Shown: in pieces, positions 1 through 10,350 of the stretch
How positions within the stretch are numbered: the stretch's first letter is position 1
Layout: every line of letters starts with the position of its first letter
Assembly (NCBI GenBank): GCA_022496805.1
Contig: CM040099.1
Location: 21,498,031 to 21,562,030, forward strand
DNA: 64,000 nt
Reading direction: 5' to 3'
Source of the DNA: Pohlia nutans
Lineage: Eukaryota > Streptophyta > Bryopsida > Bryales > Mniaceae
Made by a program: the position numbers and the translations under genes
Notes under the pieces: model-generated
Databases searched by the model: none
Seen by the model: only the letters and a program-made list of their open reading frames with translations
What the model was told of the DNA's origin: nothing

Positions 1-953
1 ATTTTCTAGTTGTGTGTTTAGAAGAATTGTAGGGGAAAATTAGTGAGAAATACATTGTTGCTTTGGTTGGAAAGATTGTGAAGTCGAGATAGGGTTTTCT
101 TTGTCTGTTTTTTATTGGAAGTAGAAAAAGAGAAAAAAAAAAAAGGATTTTGTTTTGTTTTGGAATCACTACGGGGGAAGACTACGAGTTGTGGGATTCA
201 AAAGAGCAAGGCGACGAGCACAAGGTGATTGGGTGACGCAAGGGCGCCGGATTTCACGGCGGAGTAGAGTCGGGAACAAAGACATCGAAGCACGAAGAAA
301 ACACGGCGATCGACGGGGAGCAACAACAAGGAGACGGCGATTGGTAAGGCGGCGACGAAAACCAGAAGACGAAGACACGAAGACCAAGAGACGAATCCGG
401 AAGGTGACGGGCTGTGAAGACAGAGGGCAAGACGGCAAGGCGTCGATAGCAGAGAGAAACGAAGGCAACTCCCCGTGTGATAATACGGAGGGACAGAGTG
501 ATATTATAGAGGGAGACACCTCCTCTTCTTCTCATTTTTAATTCTAGGTTTTGTGTGAATTATCTTCTATCTTTGTGATCATTAGGAGGATAGATAAAAC
601 GTTATAATTGAAATTGGTGACTTTAGTCACCTACGAAAATATTGTGTGCATTCTTTCAATTTTTGTTCAATTTTTTTGAGTTTTATATTTTGTAATTGCT
701 TTGAACTAGTTGTCTCTTTTGGTGTTGTTTGTGGGTGAATTGGGTCCGGTGAGGGTTCTAGCGCGGAAGCGCTGCCCAATTTTCACCGGGTCAATTCATT
801 ATTAGAAGTTTAGGCAAATTAGGGTTTTAAAACTAGGGTTCTTGGGCACGATTTAAGCTTAGACCAATTTTCCTATTTTTCACCGTTTTATTTAGAAAAA
901 ATCTTACACACAAACGCCTAGGTTAATAGGAGTCCATTGCTTGCGTCTATAAT
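1..953. other. Non-coding flank, probably LINE 3' untranslated region
   Basis: This stretch lies past the stop codon (954-956, minus strand) of the LINE. I see no credible gene. A basic, Arg-rich open frame at 155-541 on the plus strand is low complexity and overlaps open frames on the other strand, so I do not call it. No poly(A) tail marking the LINE 3' end is obvious, so the end of the element is undetermined and may lie outside the window. Confidence 0.4.
736..798. repeat. Imperfect inverted repeat (hairpin)
   Basis: The arm TGAATTGGGTCCGGTGA at 736-752 pairs, with a few mismatches, with its reverse complement at about 781-798. The GC-rich loop contains GCGCGGAAGCGC. If the LINE 3' untranslated region covers this site, the hairpin could be a 3' end structure recognised by the element's reverse transcriptase, but that is inference. 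Confidence 0.5.
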
Positions 954-1780
954 TCACCCACTTTCCGGCCGGACATATGGGCTTTTGATCGGCGACGGTC
1001 GAACGCTCATATCGAGTTCTTGTGGGATTGTTGGTTCTTCATATGTGATGGAATCTGCAGAGAAGTGGGCAATTATATGGGTGTCTGGGAAGGGCCCCGT
1101 GTGTGGGGAAATTTTTTGATACCAGTTTGTATCTGGTATTACTAGTATAGTGATGGTATTTGGGTCGGTTTTGGCTGCCAGTCGTGCCCAGTGAATTGCT
1201 TGTTGGGTTGTTTCTTCATTATATGGGTGGGCGTAGCCTATGCCTTTCCATTTGTATTGAAAGGCGGTACCGAGTGATCCAAAGACTTTATCTCTTGCAA
1301 AGAGAGAGTAGAATTCTGAAATTTGTGTGGAGCATGTTATTGGTGATGAGAAGTAAGAATGGGAGATATTAAAGGAGGTAGTAATGGAGTCAAGAATGCT
1401 TGTTGGTAGGGTGTGTTGTGCTGCTTTTAGTGGGTCTTTTCTGGGGATTTTATGGTTGTATCTTTGATAGAGCCATATTACTTCTTTTTCAAATGATTGT
1501 GTTTGCGGTACTAGGCCGTGTGAGCTATAGATTGCTTTATTATATTGTTGCCATAACCATTTTAGTCTCGTGGTTGGTATAGTGGTAAGATGTCTACCGG
1601 TATTTTCGTATAGGTGGGTTTGTTCATTATTTATTTGTATGGTATCGTAATTGGAAATAATGTCTTTTTCCGGGTTGCATTCTTGTATGTGTATTTGTGT
1701 GAGCGGGGTGGATGTGGATGGTGGGATGAATCTTGCATCTCTGCTTTGTTCAAGAGTGAAGTGTGTGTTAATAATTTTTT
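954..1780 (-). other. C-terminal domain of LINE ORF2 (unassigned)
   Basis: The minus-strand frame continues past the two TAA codons (1812-1814 and about 1785) and stays open for some 275 codons to the TGA at 954-956. It contains HFTLEQSRDARFIPP, YFSSPITCST, FARDKVFGSLG, YKWKGIGYAHPYNE, AIHWARLAAK and TITILVIPDTNWY. This is not the RNase H or CCHC knuckle usual in plant LINEs. It loosely recalls a methyltransferase-like or restriction-like fold, but I see no NPPY-type motif and cannot assign it. Confidence 0.6.
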
Positions 1781-2721
1781 AGTAGTGGTTGTGTTGTGAT
1801 TTTGTGTAGTATTATGTTAGTAGTTTAATGTTATGTGTTATGATAGTTGGGTGGTTGAAGGGGAAGATTTCTCTTTGTGGCAACCATTTGCTGTATGTGA
1901 TGTTGTTTTGGAGAGTCCATTGACATAGGTATGTATTATATTTTTTTGTTATTTTGTATTTATCTTTTGTGGATTTTGTTTTATGGTCTAGTATTATGTT
2001 GATGGGAAATCTTAGTGGGTTGTTTTTGACATTGGGGGGTGGGTGTGGGTGCAGGTTTTGATGTGGGGCTGGGGGTTGAGGTGGATTATCTGGTGCTCTA
2101 GGTAGTAAATTTTGATTATGTGTGATATATCTAGGTTTTAGCATTCGGGCGGGAGGGTGTCGTGCACATAGGTTCAGGCAATTTGGTGTGCAACTTGGAT
2201 AGCAAAACAATTTTTCAGCTATTTGAAGTGCACTTCTTTCTAGTTTGGTTGGTGTTTTGTAATATGTTTTGAAGTTTTTTGGCGTCATAAGGGTTGTTCC
2301 GTTGGGAAGGGTGATGTGTTTTATTTCATATATGTTATGAATTAATAATTTGTGTAAAAGTTTGAGTGATAGTTCGGGGTTGAGATGTAGAAGTTCAATT
2401 GTCGCTTGTGCTCGCCATTCTCGTTCCAATTCTGTCATATGTAGCTGGAAATTTTCATGTGTATTTTTGAGGTGTATTTCTCCAGCATTTTTTAGCAGAA
2501 ATAGTGTACGTATGGTTGGTGAATTTATGCAATCATATTTTGTGATTCTTGGGATTTCTTCCGCGCCTCCATATTTGGCTAATATGTGTTGTATAAGTCC
2601 TTTGTATATTATACCTAGTCTCCCTTGGTCGTTAAGGGCGTTTTGAAGTTGTTCACCAATGCATCATAAGTATGCGTTTTTTTAGTGAGAAGGCTTCAAG
2701 ACCAAAGAGTTCGTGAGGTAA

Positions 2722-3536
2722 TAACACGCAATTCCCAATTTATGCACTTGGCCATATAATCATGCGTTTGGCCCTTGGGCGCAATAAAAAATTTGTCTAA
2801 AAAATTCTTTAAAAAATTTCAATTTTTGTCTTTCTACAATTACTTACATTGTAAACAAACAATTCTTTTATTTATTTTTTATCCGTATCTTTATATTTTC
2901 TTTTACCTTTTCTTTTATCTTTTCTTTTATCTTGTTTTCTTTCTTGTCTTCTTTCTTGTCTCCATCTTGTTTTCCTTCTTGTCTTCTTTCTTGTCTCCAT
3001 CTTGTTTTCTTTCTTGTCTTCTTCTTTTTCTTCTATATTTCTTCATTTCTTACTTTTCATTTTTTTTCCTTCTTGTGGCAGCCGCAAGTCCTACACTCAC
3101 AACAATTTTTTTTATTTTTTTATTTTATTTATTTTTTTATTTTATTTTTTTCCGGTTCTCTTCTTCTTTGTATAGGGTTCAGCCATTGTGGTGCTGAACC
3201 CTAAAATAAATTTTAAAAAATTGATTTTTTTTAGGGTTCAGCCGCCGGCTGAACCCTAACCGGCGGCCAAAAAAAAAAAAAAAAAAAAAAATTTTTTTTT
3301 TTTTTGGCCGTTTCGGCTTCTCCCTCTCTTCCCTCCCCTCTTCCCTCTTTCTGTCATTTTCCTCTCCCTCTCCCTCTCTTTCTCCCTCTCCCTCTCTTTC
3401 TCCCTCTCCCTCTCTTTCTCCCTCTCCCTCCCCCTCTCCCCTATATATATGAGCGGAGGGAGAGGAGAGAAAGGAGAAAAGAGAGACGAGAATGGGATAG
3501 GGTGCGCGGCCGCGCACCCTATCGACCGAAACAGCC

Positions 3537-3567
<31 letters not shown>

Positions 3568-4153
3568 TTTTTATTTTTTATTTTTTTATTTTTTTTTATT
3601 TTTTCCTGTGCCGGCGTTTAGGGTTCAGCCAGAGGCTGAGCCCTAAAAATAAAAAATAATTTTTTTTTTAGGGCTCAGCGCCACAATGACTGAACCCTAA
3701 ACAAAGAAGAAAACCAAAAAAAAAAAAAAAAAAAAAAGTTTTTTTTTTTTTTTTTTTTTTTTTTTGGTTTTTTTCCTCCTTTGTTGTGAGTGTGGGACTT
3801 GCTGCTGCAACAAGAAGAAAAAAAGTGAAAAGTAAGAAATGAAGAAAAATAGAAGAAAAAGAAGAAGACAAGAAGAAAGACAAGAAGGAAAACAAGAAGG
3901 AAGACAAGAAGGAAAACAAGAAGGAAAACAAGATGGAGACAAAAAAGAAAACAAGATAAAAGAAAAGATAAAAGAAAAGATAAAAGATAAGGATAAAAAA
4001 TTAATAAAAGAATTGTTTGTTTACAATGTAAGTGATTGTAGAAAGACAAAAATAAAAAAAATTTAGAGAATTTTTCAAACAAATTTTTTTAAGCCAAATT
4101 TGCTCGTGAAATGAGTGCACTTGGCCAAGTGCATAAATTGGGAATTGCGTGAT
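2722..4153. mobile_element. Foldback/MITE-like element with long terminal inverted repeats, inserted in LINE
   Basis: The ends are inverted copies. CACGCAATTCCCAATTTATG at 2725 onward recurs reversed just before 4153, and pairing continues for roughly 450 bases on each side (about 2722-3200 with 3680-4153). Removing the element joins the LINE reverse transcriptase frame cleanly (ANVIT-Q-LPHEL), which identifies a target duplication of TAA (2719-2721 and 4154-4156), possibly TAAT. A three-base TAA/TTA duplication suits PIF/Harbinger-type elements. There is no transposase, so it is non-autonomous. The interior is palindromic and homopolymer-rich. Confidence 0.85.
3222..3665. repeat. Palindromic, homopolymer-rich core of foldback element
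   Basis: The core holds short palindromes such as GGTTCAGCCGCCGGCTGAACC near 3236-3257, a CCCTCTCTTT-type pyrimidine repeat (about 3320-3440) and a perfect 28-base palindrome at 3496-3523 centred on GCGGCCGC. Long A and T runs (3270-3300, 3537-3565, 3717-3765) flank these. Reading frames reported here are low complexity (Lys, Phe, Ser, Pro runs) and are not genes. Confidence 0.7.
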
Positions 4154-4156
4154 TAA

Positions 4157-5370
4157 TTGGGTTATTACGTTTGCTGTGCATTTTGGTAGACCACATATTG
4201 TTTTTTGGATTCCTATAATTTTTTTATCTAGTTTTTTGATGGTCGGTAATGAGTATGAGACTGCATAGAAACTGTATGCAATGCCTGCTCTAATGACGGT
4301 GTCAACCATGTTGAATTTTTGTTTAATTGTGGTAGGGCATTTGGCTAGTTGTTTACATTGGTCTATTATTTTGTTTGTGGTGATGTGCGTTTGGAGTTTC
4401 CATTTTAGTGAGGGTACTAGTTGAATGCCTAAGTATACATATGGTTCGTTTTGGTGTAGGACTGGTATTGGTTGATTTCTATAAGATATGTTGTGGTTTT
4501 GTATTTGGGTTTTAAATTTTTCAGGATTTAGTTTGGATTTGTTGGGACATCCAGTGATGGCACATTTTTGTACGCCTAAATCCATTCCAGCCCATTCACA
4601 GAATTTATCTAGTTTGTTTAATTGCGTTTGTAGTGATTGGAGATTATTTGTTATAGCTGCTAAGTCGTTTGCGTATGCTGCAGAGCTAATGGTAAATTTT
4701 GATGTGCCAAATGTGTACCCGTTATTTCCTCTTTGTAACCATCTGAGTAGTGGTTCAAGGAATATCAAAAATAAGTATGGGCTTAGTGTATCTCCTTGGA
4801 TGGTGCCTCTTTGAATGGGTATTGGTTTTGTTTTGCCGAAGTGTTCACCGGTGAATACAGTGGTAGAGTGTGAGTAGATATTTCCAATTAGTGTTACTGC
4901 ATCTGTTGGATATCCAAGGTCTTTCATTATAGCTAATAGTCTAGCATAGTCAAGGGAGCCAAAAGCATTTTTGAAATCTATGTATAGGAGGTATATGTTT
5001 TGGTTTGTAAATCTGGCGTCTTCCAGGGCTGCTATGAGTAGTTGTAGCTGTCTAGATGTGCTTCTTTCTATTCTAAATCCTTCTTGACTGTCGTGGAGTA
5101 TTTGAAATTTTTCACCATATGCTGATAATATTAGTGTTAATGTGCTAGTAAATAGTTTGTAAATTTTGTTTGCAAGTGCTGTAGGTCTGCGGTTTGGTAA
5201 TAGTGATGAGTGGGTCACCTTTTTTGTACAAAAGTATGGTTAAACTTGTTTTCCAAGATGCTGGGATTTTCTTTTGTTTATAACAATGGGTGAAAAATAA
5301 GAATAGTAGTTTGTGAAAGCTATTAGGCATATTTTTTAATATTGAGTTTGGAATTTTATTTGGACCTGGT
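4157..5370 (-). other. Reverse transcriptase domain of LINE (N-terminal part)
   Basis: Reverse transcriptase signatures are clear: NKSPGPNKIP at the start, NRRPTALANKIYKLF (motif 2a), LLYIDFKNAFGSLDY (motif A), IQRGTIQGDTLSPYLF (motif B) and YLGIQL after motif C. Motif C reads AYANDLA where active enzymes have Y-x-D-D, so the first catalytic Asp is Asn (a single GAC to AAC change would do it). A one-base frameshift lies near 5190-5205. The domain stops abruptly at 4157 where the foldback element is inserted. Confidence 0.9.
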
Positions 5371-6329
5371 GATTTGTTGTTGGATAGGTGTTTTAAACAT
5401 AGGTCGTATGATTCCTTGTCGAAGTACTTATGTAGTGGTGTTTGAGGGTCTCCTCTTTTATCTATAATAAATCCATCTAGGTCGTGCCATGGGTATTGTT
5501 TGACTCCACATGTGCAATTAGATGGGTGCTCTGGTTGGTAGTAACATGTTGGGACTGTGGGTCTATTACTAATTGATTGTTGGATATAAATTTCATTTGC
5601 TATGTTGTTTGGGCTAGTTAAAATGTTGTTGTTTCTATCCAAAATGCAATCTAACGGTGGTGTTTCGTGGTTTTTGAAGACTTTTTTATTTATTTTCTTG
5701 GGGCTTTTTTCATATAGTTGTCTGTATTTTGTGATAGCTTTTTTAACACATTCTTGTGTGTACTTTGTGGTAATTTTACGTGCTTGTTTGTTTGCGTTTT
5801 TAGCAAGTTCTGCTAAGTTTTAATCCATTCTTGTGGATTTAATTCTGGGTTAGGAGGTGGTGGTATGATAGTGTGGTTGTGGTTTTTCAATTCATCTATT
5901 ATTGGGTGGTTGTGCCAGTTTGGTGTGGTTTTTGTTATGTATATTGCTTTTCTGATTAAGTGGTAGGTAGATAGGTGTTTTTTCCCTTTTTTCTGGAGTT
6001 TTCTTGGCAAAAAACCTCCTTGTTGAGCTGTGCGGTGTGTTAGTGAGGGTAGAGGTGGAGCACTACAGGTTTCTTGAATTTTTTCTGATATTTGTTGTAT
6101 TAAGTGGTCTAATTTTGTGCAAGATGTTTGCCATTGGTTGTTTGTTAATTGTTCATTCATCAATATTGTAGTGAGTTCATTTATTTGAAGTGAGTTTTCT
6201 TCAAAAAATAATGTTTTGAATTTTTCAATGTTATCTTGTGGGATGGGGTTTAGAATCATTGGTGGTTTATTTGCTTTTGGTTGAGTGGGGTGAGCTAGTA
6301 GTGTGTTTGGTGGTATTTGTAGGGTGACT

Positions 6330-7075
6330 GGTGAGTGGTCTGAGTTGAGGTTGTAGTCATGGTTTGTGGTTGAGGTATATAATGTATTATTGTGAGTTTT
6401 GATGTAGTATCCATCTATTAGACTTGTTTGAGTGTAATTTTTTCCACCTTGTCTGGTGAATGTGCTATTAGTTGGTATGTAGGTTAAATCTAGAGAGTCT
6501 GTGAATGTACGCCATTCTGTGTCTTCTGTTTGTAGAGGTGTTATGTTGAACTCATTTTGTCTGCCGATAAGGGCTATGTCTCTATTGAAATCGCCACATA
6601 AAATGTATGTGTGGTTTGGGTGTGCTGTCATTTGTTGTTCTATTTGTTGTTGTATTACTGTTATGTATTGAATATCTTCTAAGTGGGAAGGCATGTACAT
6701 GTGTAGTATTAGCCAGGGTTATAGTGGTGCATTTTTAATTTGTATAATTTGTAAATATGGTGAGATTTCAGCTGGGGTAGGTATTTTGGTGATATTTCCC
6801 AGGTATGAATATTTGTTATTTATTAGAGTGAGGAGTCCGCCTCTAGCAGGGGTATATGGCATTCTTTGTTGCATGCATCTTGTTAAGGCGTGTGTGTTGT
6901 TGAAGATTAGTTTGTATTGTGGAAATAGGTTTTGTATATATCTTGTTGATTTTGTTGCCGTTAGTTTGGTTTCTTGTATTGTGATAATTGCTGGATTTGT
7001 TGTGGTGTTTGAGATTAGATTTTGTAGACTTGGTAGGGCTGTGTTTAAAGATGACGTGTTCCATGTAATAATGTG
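6330..7075 (-). other. EEP (APE-like) endonuclease domain of LINE
   Basis: Family landmarks appear in order: TWN near 7063, IQETK, RGGLL, GDFN, SLIDGYY and SDHSPV near 6340. These carry the metal-binding Asn, Glu and Asp and the catalytic Asp-His pair, so the active-site residues are kept. A single in-frame TAA (6719-6721) interrupts the domain between RGGLL and GDFN. The enzyme nicks target DNA to prime reverse transcription. Confidence 0.85.
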
Positions 7076-7703
7076 TGTGTTGTGGTTTGTTGTTTGTGTC
7101 TCTTGGATTTGTGGTAAAGGTATATTAGGTAGTGGAGGTGGGTGTGAATATTCATTTATAGGTTCATTGCATTTGAGAGATTCTTTTAGTAAGTTTTTGG
7201 GTAGGAATGGGAATTTGTTTGTTAGAGTTTGGTGGGTTAATGTTTTGATTGATAAAATCATATAGTTGTTTATGTATGGTATTGGGGGGGTTAATTAGGT
7301 TGTGGTTGTTGTTTTTAAATTCGGTGTATGGGTGTGGGTTTAAGATGTGTCTTTCGGGGGGATTTTGAAGAAGTGCCATTTTCTCAAGAAGTATTGTTGT
7401 CCAGTCTGGGTCGGGAATTTGTATTAATTGGTGGTCGCATGATTCTAGTAATGGACTTAGCGTGGTAATGAGAGCATATAGCATGCACGGAGGTGAGTGG
7501 TGTTGGTTTTCAAGTATGTATTTTGAGAGGTGAGGATAGTCTGTGGATGCTTCAAGATGGTTTGGGTGTGTTGTTTTTAAACAGGGAGCAAACTTTTTTG
7601 CTAAATCTTGGTACTCTGGATGTAGTTTTATTGTGCATGATATAAAATATGTTTTGTTTCTATTTTTATGTGATGTAGGATGTGTTTTAAGTAAGCTTGG
7701 CAT

Positions 7704-7748
7704 TGGTCCCGGGTTAGTTTCAATGTCACCAGAGAGTACTAGTAGTAG
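7704..7748 (-). other. 2A-like (CHYSEL, ribosome-skipping) motif in LINE ORF2
   Basis: The minus strand reads LLLVLSGDIETNPGP, followed at once by the ATG at 7703. The core matches the 2A consensus D-(V/I)-E-x-N-P-G-P with the usual G before D and a leucine-rich run before it. In known 2A peptides the ribosome skips the final Gly-Pro bond, so one frame gives two separate products. 2A-like motifs at the start of ORF2 are known from animal and trypanosome LINEs. Here skipping would release the Lys/Asn-rich leader from the endonuclease/reverse transcriptase. The motif is read directly from the sequence. Activity is inferred. Confidence 0.85.
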
Positions 7749-8004
7749 TTTTGGGATATGGTAATTGATTAAGTCTGGTTTGATGTTAATTTTGTTTTTG
7801 TTAGGAAGGTGTTTTTTGTTTTTTATGAGGGGTTTTGAGGCCTTTTTATTTGTTTTGTTAATGGTGTGTTTTATGTGATTGTGGTGAATAGGATTTTTGT
7901 AATTACGATTATTATTATTAATATTTGGATGGTTATTAGATGGGGTGTTTTTGTATATTTTTTTGGGTGTATTAGTTTTGTGAAGTGGTATTGTTGTGTG
8001 TGAT

Positions 8005-8034
8005 TTTTGGCCGAGGCCGGTAGGCCGAGGCCAC
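8005..8034. repeat. GGCCGAGGCC direct repeat in LINE leader
   Basis: Two copies of GGCCGAGGCC lie 5 bases apart inside otherwise AT-rich leader DNA. On the minus strand they encode KWPRPTGLGQ, so the repeat is part of the open frame. Confidence 0.6.
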
Positions 8035-8392
8035 TTAGAGTTTATGTTTTGGTGGTTTTTTGGGTGGTTTAATTTTATTGGTATTTTTTGGTTTGGATTG
8101 ATGGAAGTCCATTTATGTTTAGATGAGTTTTTGTTTTGTTTATATGTTTTTATTTTGTTTTTGATTTTGATTTTGATTTTGTTGTTTTTAATTTTGAGGT
8201 AGTTTTTGGTGGTGTTTTTTTGTAGTTTTTTATTTTTTATTTTGTGTTTTTTTATATATTTTATAGCATCTATAGATATTATAAATATCTGTTTGTTTTT
8301 GTGTTTTTTCTTCTTTTTTTCCTTTTTTATAATTACTTTTTTCTTAGTATATAAATATACTCGTAGATTTACCGCTGCGTTGTTTGTCCAAG

Positions 8393-10022
8393 TTAGTTTG
8401 ACGTGTTCATGTTGCCATCTTCAATGGCTAGAGTGTTGCCACTTTTCTCGTCCAAGGCTTGCATAGTACTAGCAAGTTGTCTTCTAAGGATTGTCATTTG
8501 CGCTGTCAGGCTTGATGATGACTTCTCCACTGCTTTCTCTGCGATTTGTTGTTGTTCACTGTGGAGTTCTTTCTTCATGGTGGAGATTTCTTCTCTAATT
8601 CCGACTATTTCTTTCATAATGTCATTTTGAGGTGTCTCTTTTGCGGAATGTCCTATTGCTTCTATGGTGTTTGCTAGGGCAGTGTTCACATCACTGAACC
8701 CTAGCCTTGTGAGTTCAGCAGCATTGGGGGCGTTTGCACCATCGAGACTCCTAGGACGTGCAATAAACTCTACATGTTTGCCAAGAAGTTTTACAGACTT
8801 CTTGACAAACGTCTTGTACACTGTAGCATTGAGACATTGAATGTTGCATGAGCCTAAGTGTTTACCATTCTTCTTTTCACGCTTGAAGAAGAAGCTCACC
8901 GCATTTCTTAGTCCCATGTGAGTTTCGATGCTTGCTTCTGTTTCTTCAACACTCTTTGTTTTGTTGAGATTCTTGGCGATAAAGATGAGTGCGTTCTTCC
9001 TTGCAATGTCATCCTTTGCGTTTACACGATCCGCTAGTTTCCCCTCTAAGATCTCGTGGTTGTATGTGATTTGATGTTCTTTCATTTTTTGAGCTTGTTC
9101 GGGAGATGCTGCTACTATCTAAGCAAAGAGGTTTTTTTTTTTTTTTTTGAACATTCGTTATCTCATACTCCATTCCTCTTTTTAAACTCTCCACTAGTAT
9201 TTTTTCATAGAGTTCATACCATTCCTTGTGCTCTAGTTCTGCACTTGTTACTTTGATTGATAAGAGGTTGTTCAAAGCAAGGGAGTCGTAAGTTTTACAA
9301 ATTTTTCCTCTCTTGAACTTCTCATGGTCAAGTTGGAGGATGAATGGTCTTAACCCTTGGAAAAGGCCCACTCCATCAATTTCGGGGTTTTTCAAGTGCA
9401 ACTTGATAACCCCGCTCCACTTAGTGGATTTGTGGTAGCACATGATGGCAATGGGTTCCCTAATGATATCCCCAAGCAGAATGTTCATTTCTTTGAGTCT
9501 CTCCTCTACCAATGACATGATAATTTCTTTTTCCCATTCTTTTTCCCCCATCTTGAAGAGGATGGCGATTTGGTAATCAAAGGAGAAGCCATACTTATCA
9601 ACCTCAACATCAGATGGAATCTGTGTGAGGTTGAAGTGTTGGCCATCCATGCCATCCTCCCGTGAGTTGGGCCATTCCTCTTGAATGACAAACGGGAAGG
9701 AGATCAATGTTGATTGACATTCCTTAGCTTCCTTTTCTCTCATCCCATTCTTATCAAGCGTTGCTACAGGTTCGTTACTATCCATGGGGTAACCTTTTCC
9801 ACGGTTTGTCCAATTCATAGCTTGATACCCAAGCCAAAAGGGAGGGCGCTTCAAACCGGAGTTTGATTTGCTCTTGGCCTTGTTTTGGCTTGTAGCAACT
9901 TGAGATGAGTTAAAGGTGCGTTTCTGAGTTACAAACATTTCTACATCCAGGTCATTGTCTAAGGCTTAGAGCTTGTCTTTGTATCGTTGAGAGGAGGTGG
10001 AGCTAGTGGGGCGTTGAGACAT
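8393..10022 (-). pseudogene. LINE ORF1 protein, broken
   Basis: The frame starts at the ATG ending at 10022 (MSQRPTSSTSSQRYKDKL). It is interrupted by TAA at 9966-9968, continues from DNDLDVEM to about 9150, shifts frame at an A run (9131-9148 on the plus strand is poly-T), carries TAG at 9119-9121, and ends at 8393-8395. It encodes about 540 residues. The middle has FSFDYQIAILFKMGEKEWEKE and IAIMCYHKSTKWSGVIKLHL, and the end is a coiled-coil-like Glu/Lys/Gln stretch (EIVGIREEISTMKKELH). It precedes ORF2, as LINE ORF1 RNA-binding proteins do. I recognise no named domain. Assignment rests on position and the coiled coil. Confidence 0.65.
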
Positions 10023-10107
10023 GCTGAAAATAAAAGAACTTTGTGTTAAAAGATTTTTTTGGATTTTGTAAAGTAAAAAGTCTCTCCTTTTTATCTCATG
10101 ATTTACT

Positions 10108-10350
10108 CCTCCCCACAACTTAATTTGTGGGGCTGAGTGGAGTATAATCATTGAGAAGGAGACATAAGTTTTGTGAGTGAGTTTTACTATGGTAAAGTTG
10201 TAAGAATGGTTAATGCTATACAAGCATTCATACAAATAAGGGCAAATTTTAAGAAGCATAACATAAGTTTTATGAGATTGGGTGTACATATCCCCTCCCC
10301 ACAACGTAACTTGTGGGGCCGCACGGGGTATGACTATTAAGAAAAAGATA
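10108..10350. repeat. Two imperfect direct repeats with CCCCACAA/TTGTGGGG hairpins
   Basis: Copies at about 10110-10175 and 10293-10350 share CTCCCCACAAC, a short spacer, TTGTGGGG and a following GTAT(A/G)A-CATT-like stretch. Each forms a stem of 8 base pairs. A further shared CATAAGTTTT(G/A)TGAG lies between them, so the unit is about 183 bases. Confidence 0.6.

Larger units (their letters stand above)
954..8392 (-). pseudogene. LINE ORF2: leader, 2A-like, endonuclease, reverse transcriptase, C-terminal domain
   Basis: The frame is open from beyond 8392, where it overlaps the end of ORF1 in another frame, to the stop at 954-956. The order is: a Lys/Asn-rich leader of about 225 codons without a methionine, the 2A-like motif at 7704-7748, an unassigned stretch, the endonuclease (about 7075-6330), the reverse transcriptase (about 5370-4157, then 2700-1812), and a C-terminal domain (about 1780-954). 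Lesions are a frameshift between 7261 and 7164, a TAA at 6719-6721, a one-base loss near 5817 in an A run, a one-base shift near 5190-5205, a frameshift and TGA near 2655-2690, and TAA codons at 1812-1814 and about 1785. Several shifts fall in A runs, so some could be assembly errors. The stops and the insertion are less likely to be. Confidence 0.8.
954..10022 (-). mobile_element. LINE (APE-type non-LTR retrotransposon), degenerate
   Basis: Reading the minus strand gives ORF1 (10022-8393) and then a long second frame. The second frame holds a Lys/Asn-rich leader, a 2A-like motif, an exonuclease-endonuclease-phosphatase nuclease, a reverse transcriptase and a C-terminal domain. This is the normal order for APE-type LINEs plus two extras. 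The copy is dead. It has in-frame stops (9966-9968, 9119-9121, 6719-6721, 1812-1814), about five frameshifts, a changed reverse transcriptase catalytic motif, and a 1.43-kb element inserted in the reverse transcriptase. Target-site duplications and true ends were not found. The 5' end may extend up to about 13,500. Confidence 0.85.

Noticed and set aside
155..541. 128-codon Arg-rich open frame on the plus strand
   Set aside because: Low complexity, overlapped by open frames on the other strand, no domain, and lies in probable LINE 3' flank.
2775..4082. Several Phe/Ser/Leu-, Glu- or Lys-rich open frames
   Set aside because: They are translations of pyrimidine/purine runs and homopolymers in the foldback element arms and core.
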